NCBI GenBank assembly: GCA_007129635.1
Contig: SKVE01000698.1
Coordinates: forward strand, 1 to 11,599
Direction of reading: 5' to 3'
DNA from: Planctomycetaceae bacterium
GTDB lineage: Bacteria; Planctomycetota; Planctomycetia; Pirellulales; Pirellulaceae
Length of the DNA: 11,599 nucleotides
Shown here piece after piece: positions 8,337 through 11,599 of the stretch (positions are counted from its first letter, which is position 1; each line of letters begins with the position of its first letter). Made by a program: the position numbers and the translations under genes. The notes under the pieces are model-generated. The model saw only the letters and a list, made by a program, of their open reading frames with translations, did no database searches and was not told the origin of the DNA.

Positions 8337-10217
8337 ATGTCGCAAGGGATAGATACGGATTCGGTGTTCCCGCAACCCGTGCATGGCATCCCCGGTGCAC
8401 TACGGCAAGATGATGGCACGGTCCACTGGCGGCTTTGGGCTCCGAAGCACGATAACGTTTCGCTCGTCATCGATCCCGAGGGCCAGCGGACCGAGCACAC
8501 CATGACGGTAGATGGCCAGGGCTACCATCGATTCACCGCGGACGCGGTCGAGGAAGGGACGCGGTATGCCTTTCGCTTGCCCGATGGCCGCGAGTTGCCC
8601 GATCCGGCTTCGCGGTGGCAGCCTGATGGCGTTCACTCGCCGTCCGCTGTCTTCTTTCCCGAAACGTACCGATGGTCCGATGCGTCGTGGCGGGGCGTGC
8701 CGCGGGAAGACCTGGTGATCTACGAATTGCACGTGGGTACGTTCACTGCCCAAGGCACGTTCGATGCCGTAGTGCCACGTCTGGCCGAATTGAAGGACTT
8801 GGGAGTCACGGCCATCGAATTGATGCCGGTGGCCCAATTCGCCGGGGATCGCAATTGGGGCTATGACGGTGTCTACCCGTACGCAGTCCAAAACAGCTAC
8901 GGCGGCCCGCGAGCGTTGCAACGCCTGGTGGATCGTGCGCATCAGATCGGGCTGGCTGTCATCCTGGACGTCGTTTACAACCACTTCGGCCCGGAAGGCA
9001 ATTATCTGGGCAGCTTTGGGCATTATTTCACGGATCGATACCATACGCCCTGGGGCGATGGGGTCAACTTCGACGGCCCGTGGTCAGATGCCGTTCGGCA
9101 ATTGGTTCTGGAAAATGCCCGGATGTGGGTCCGCGACTTTCATGTCGACGGCTTGCGGCTGGACGCGGTCCATGCGATCTACGATTCCGGGACGTACCAC
9201 ATTCTGGCGGAATTGCAGGCACAGGTCCAACAGATCGCCCGCCAGCAAACCCGAACCATCCACGTGATCGCGGAAAGCAATCAAAATGACGTCCGGCTGA
9301 TCGATCCGCCATCGCGTCACGGACTGGGTTTGGACGGAGTGTGGAGCGATGGTTTTCACCATAGTGTTCGCACGCTGTTGACCGGGGAACTGGAGGGCTA
9401 TTACCAGGATTTTGGGCGAGCCGAGCACTTGGCCAAGGCGTTCGAGCAGGTATTCGTTTATGATGGCTGCTACAGCCCGTTTCGCAAACGACGGCACGGC
9501 AACCGCGTCGAGGACCGTGACCGGACTCGGTTTGTGGTCTGCGTGCATAATCACGACCAGATCGGTAACCGAGCTTTCGGGGACCGCTCGGCCACTTATC
9601 TGTCGCAGCCCGCTCAGCGTCTGGCATGTGGCCTGCTGCTGATCTCGCCTTGTGTGCCGATGCTGTTCATGGGCGAGGAGTATGGTGAGCCCCATCCGTT
9701 CCCGTTCTTCTGCTCGTTTGGCGACCAGGACTTGATCCGGGCGGTGCGTCGTGGCCGCCGGGAAGAGTTCGCCGCATTGGATTTCCAATGGGGTGACGAG
9801 ATTCCCGATCCACAGGACCGGGCGACGTTCGAGTCGGCAAAGTTGACGTGGCAGTGGCCTGAGGGCACCTTTCACGCTCGTTTGCGACGGTTGTACCGCG
9901 ATCTGCTGGCGGCCCGTCGGCAGTGGCCGGCCTTGCTCGATCGACAGAATACGACGGCTTGCGTCCTTGCGGCGACCGATCGCGATCAGCGCGAATCGCC
10001 GTTGCTGCTGGTGCAACGTGGCCAGACGCCGTGCCTGACGGCGATCGCCAACCTGTCTTCCGATCACCAGGCCTTGCCCCACGTGGATCGAAAAGACCTC
10101 GCGTGGATGTTCAGCACCGAGTCGACCGAGTATGGCGGTCTGCGGGCCTTGGAAGGCGATCCGGTGGAGATGCTGCCATACGAAATGTTGATCTTCGGGG
10201 AAAGGGAAACAAGATGA
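8337..10217 (+). CDS. treZ: Malto-oligosyltrehalose trehalohydrolase (GH13)
   Basis: It hydrolyses the alpha-1,4 bond next to the trehalose unit of maltooligosyl-trehalose and frees trehalose, the step after TreY. The 626 residues fit the family. A CBM48-like domain comes first (WRLWAPKHDNVSLVI). The barrel then shows YELHVGTFT, the TreZ-typical NWGYDGVYPYAVQNSYGGP, and region I DVVYNHFGPEGNYLG (Asp211 to His216). Region II DGLRLD has Arg274 and nucleophile Asp276, region III IAESNQND has acid/base Glu313, and region IV HNHDQIGNR has His406 and Asp407. MGEEYGEPHPFPFF near 443-456 is another TreZ hallmark. The start lies 6 nt after the malQ stop. GGGAG at 8321-8325 is 11 nt upstream, a rather wide but acceptable spacing. 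The stop overlaps the treY start as ATGA. Nothing is missing from the active site. Confidence 0.96.
   Translation: MSQGIDTDSVFPQPVHGIPGALRQDDGTVHWRLWAPKHDNVSLVIDPEGQRTEHTMTVDGQGYHRFTADAVEEGTRYAFRLPDGRELPDPASRWQPDGVHSPSAVFFPETYRWSDASWRGVPREDLVIYELHVGTFTAQGTFDAVVPRLAELKDLGVTAIELMPVAQFAGDRNWGYDGVYPYAVQNSYGGPRALQRLVDRAHQIGLAVILDVVYNHFGPEGNYLGSFGHYFTDRYHTPWGDGVNFDGPWSDAVRQLVLENARMWVRDFHVDGLRLDAVHAIYDSGTYHILAELQAQVQQIARQQTRTIHVIAESNQNDVRLIDPPSRHGLGLDGVWSDGFHHSVRTLLTGELEGYYQDFGRAEHLAKAFEQVFVYDGCYSPFRKRRHGNRVEDRDRTRFVVCVHNHDQIGNRAFGDRSATYLSQPAQRLACGLLLISPCVPMLFMGEEYGEPHPFPFFCSFGDQDLIRAVRRGRREEFAALDFQWGDEIPDPQDRATFESAKLTWQWPEGTFHARLRRLYRDLLAARRQWPALLDRQNTTACVLAATDRDQRESPLLLVQRGQTPCLTAIANLSSDHQALPHVDRKDLAWMFSTESTEYGGLRALEGDPVEMLPYEMLIFGERETR
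10202..10217 (+). promoter_or_regulatory. treY ribosome site and ATGA overlap with treZ
   Basis: AAGGGA at 10202-10207 lies 6 nt before the ATG at 10214. That ATG shares bases with the treZ TGA at 10215-10217. This four-base overlap implies coupled translation of TreZ and TreY, which catalyse consecutive steps. Confidence 0.65.
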
Positions 10218-11599
10218 GCGAACAATCCAAACCACACGCCGCCTTGGTCGCGGCAGTCCAGCAGCGATTGGATCGGCAGCGATGCCGGCCTCGCGCGACC
10301 TACCGGCTGCAGTTTCAACCGGGGCAGTGCATGTTCCGCGATGCGGCGGAATTGGTGCCGTATCTGAATGCCTTGGGGATCAGCCACATCTATGCCGCAC
10401 CCTACCTGATGACTCGTCAAGGAAGCGCGCACGGCTATGCGGTGATCGATTACTCACGGCTGAACCCGGAACTAGGCTCGGACCAGGACTTCGAGACCTT
10501 GGTCGAGACCCTGCATCAGCATGGCATGGGCCAGATCCTGGATGTCGTCCCGAACCACATGAGCGCCGCGCCCGGCGAAAATCACTGGTGGACCGATGTC
10601 TTGGAGAACGGGCCCAGTTCGCCGTACGCCGACTATTTCGACATCGACTGGAATCCCATCAAACTGGAACTGCGCAATAAGATCCTGCTGCCGATCCTGG
10701 ACCGCCAGTTCGGCGACGCGTTGGAATCCGGATGCCTGAAACTGGCTTACCGTGAGGGAGCTTTTTACATCGATACGGCGGGATGCTCGCTGCCCGTCGA
10801 TCCCAAAACCTACGAAGTGATCCTGACCGCTGGACTGGATGACTTGAAAGCCACGATGCCTGCCGACGACCCGAAATTGCTCGAGCTGGAAAGCATCTTG
10901 ACCTCCGTGCAGCATCTGCCGGACCGAAACAAGACCGATCCATCGTCGGTCGAAGAGCGGCAGCGCGAGAAGGAGATCATCAAAGGCCGAATCCGCCGAC
11001 TGCTGGAAGAATCTCCGGAATTGACGGCCACGATTGATGCCAATGTGCAGCATCTGAACGGCATTCCAGACCAGCCGGCCAGCTTCGATGATTTGGAACG
11101 ATTGCTGAACGCTCAAGTCTATCGATTCGCGAATTGGAGAGCCGCATCGGACGAAATCAACTACCGCCGTTTTTTCGATGTGAACGATCTGGCCGCAGTT
11201 TGTACGGAAGAACGACAGGTCTTCGAAGACAGCCATGCATTTCTGCTGGATCTGCTGGCGGAAGGCAAGATCGATGGACTGCGAATCGATCATGTCGACG
11301 GGCTGTTCGACCCTCTGGAGTATCTCTGGCGACTGCAGGAAGGCTACGTACGGAAGATCGTCCACAACACGTTGGCCAGCGCCGGCCAGTCGGAAGATGC
11401 CACGCCCGACAGGTCGGAGGATCGTGCTACGCAACCGGGAGATATCGAGTCGGCCGTCTTCGAATCCGTCGCCCGTGCGTATCGATTGAAGGCTCCGTCT
11501 TTGCCCAGCAGTTCGAGACCGCCCAGCGAGGGCACCGAAGGCAAGAGTCTTTGCGAGTTGCGCCACCTGTGGCCCCTGTACGTGGTGGTCGAAAAGATC
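10214..11599 (+). CDS. treY: Malto-oligosyltrehalose synthase (GH13), 3' end beyond the window
   Basis: It converts the reducing-end alpha-1,4 linkage of a malto-oligosaccharide into an alpha,alpha-1,1 linkage by intramolecular transglycosylation, giving the TreZ substrate. The frame is open from 10214 through the last base, giving 462 codons without a stop. TreY proteins are usually 700 to over 900 residues, so a large part is missing. The N-terminal part is typical: RATYRLQF, LNALGISHIYAAPYL, GSAHGYAVIDY, then region I DVVPNHM (110-116) and NHWWTDVLENGPSSPYADYFDIDW. Region II is KIDGLRIDHVDGLFDP with Arg357 and nucleophile Asp359. Region III is VVVEKI with acid/base Glu460, three residues before the edge. 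Between them lies about 100 residues instead of the ~27 known from Sulfolobus TreY. The extra part (about 376-454) is rich in Ser, Pro, Asp and Glu. Region IV is not in view. The start is fixed by the overlap with treZ and by its ribosome site. Confidence 0.95.
   Translation, partial: MSEQSKPHAALVAAVQQRLDRQRCRPRATYRLQFQPGQCMFRDAAELVPYLNALGISHIYAAPYLMTRQGSAHGYAVIDYSRLNPELGSDQDFETLVETLHQHGMGQILDVVPNHMSAAPGENHWWTDVLENGPSSPYADYFDIDWNPIKLELRNKILLPILDRQFGDALESGCLKLAYREGAFYIDTAGCSLPVDPKTYEVILTAGLDDLKATMPADDPKLLELESILTSVQHLPDRNKTDPSSVEERQREKEIIKGRIRRLLEESPELTATIDANVQHLNGIPDQPASFDDLERLLNAQVYRFANWRAASDEINYRRFFDVNDLAAVCTEERQVFEDSHAFLLDLLAEGKIDGLRIDHVDGLFDPLEYLWRLQEGYVRKIVHNTLASAGQSEDATPDRSEDRATQPGDIESAVFESVARAYRLKAPSLPSSSRPPSEGTEGKSLCELRHLWPLYVVVEKI

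Noticed and set aside
9084..10235. 383-codon open frame on the minus strand opposite treZ
   Set aside because: It is antisense to a fully conserved treZ, has no recognisable domain, and is expected from the strong third-position GC bias. The same holds for the long minus-strand frames at 496-1098, 1297-2010, 5198-6052, 7473-8300 and 10472-11566.

Overview
The window holds a compact alpha-glucan/trehalose operon on the + strand: glgX (debranching), a fused treS-mak (trehalose synthase with a maltokinase-type domain), malQ, treZ and the first 462 codons of treY, which runs off the right edge. The sequence is GC-rich with strong third-position GC bias, so the opposite strand carries many long shadow frames. 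Gene content, the fused TreS-Mak, the long MalQ subtype and a possible phosphodiesterase-like fragment at the left edge would fit a planctomycete (Pirellulales-like). That assignment is inferred from family knowledge and is not proven by the sequence.

Layout: positions 1-275 carry, on the minus strand, what looks like the N-terminal end of a divergent gene whose reading frame is broken once. Positions 276-594 are a divergent intergenic region with no convincing gene or promoter. glgX ends at 2766. After a 70-nt gap with a strong ribosome site, treS-mak runs from 2837 to 6190. From there genes are packed: malQ starts 7 nt after treS-mak, treZ 6 nt after malQ, and treY overlaps the treZ stop as ATGA. 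The last four genes are therefore very probably co-transcribed, and glgX likely with them.

Function: GlgX releases linear chains from glycogen. TreY turns their reducing end into a trehalosyl unit and TreZ cuts off free trehalose. MalQ rebuilds short leftovers into longer chains that TreY can use again. TreS interconverts trehalose and maltose, and a normal Mak domain would phosphorylate maltose for GlgE. No glgE, glgB, glgA, glgC or glgP lies in the window.

Most notable: the kinase half of TreS-Mak has lost the usual catalytic-loop motif. HGD-x-HLGQ has become HGN-F-GLPD, and the N-terminal RWF/Y-type motif is also changed, while the TreS half and the DFEG metal-binding motif are intact. 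This suggests an inactive or re-purposed maltokinase domain. TreY also carries a Ser/Pro/acid-rich insertion of roughly 75 residues between two catalytic motifs.
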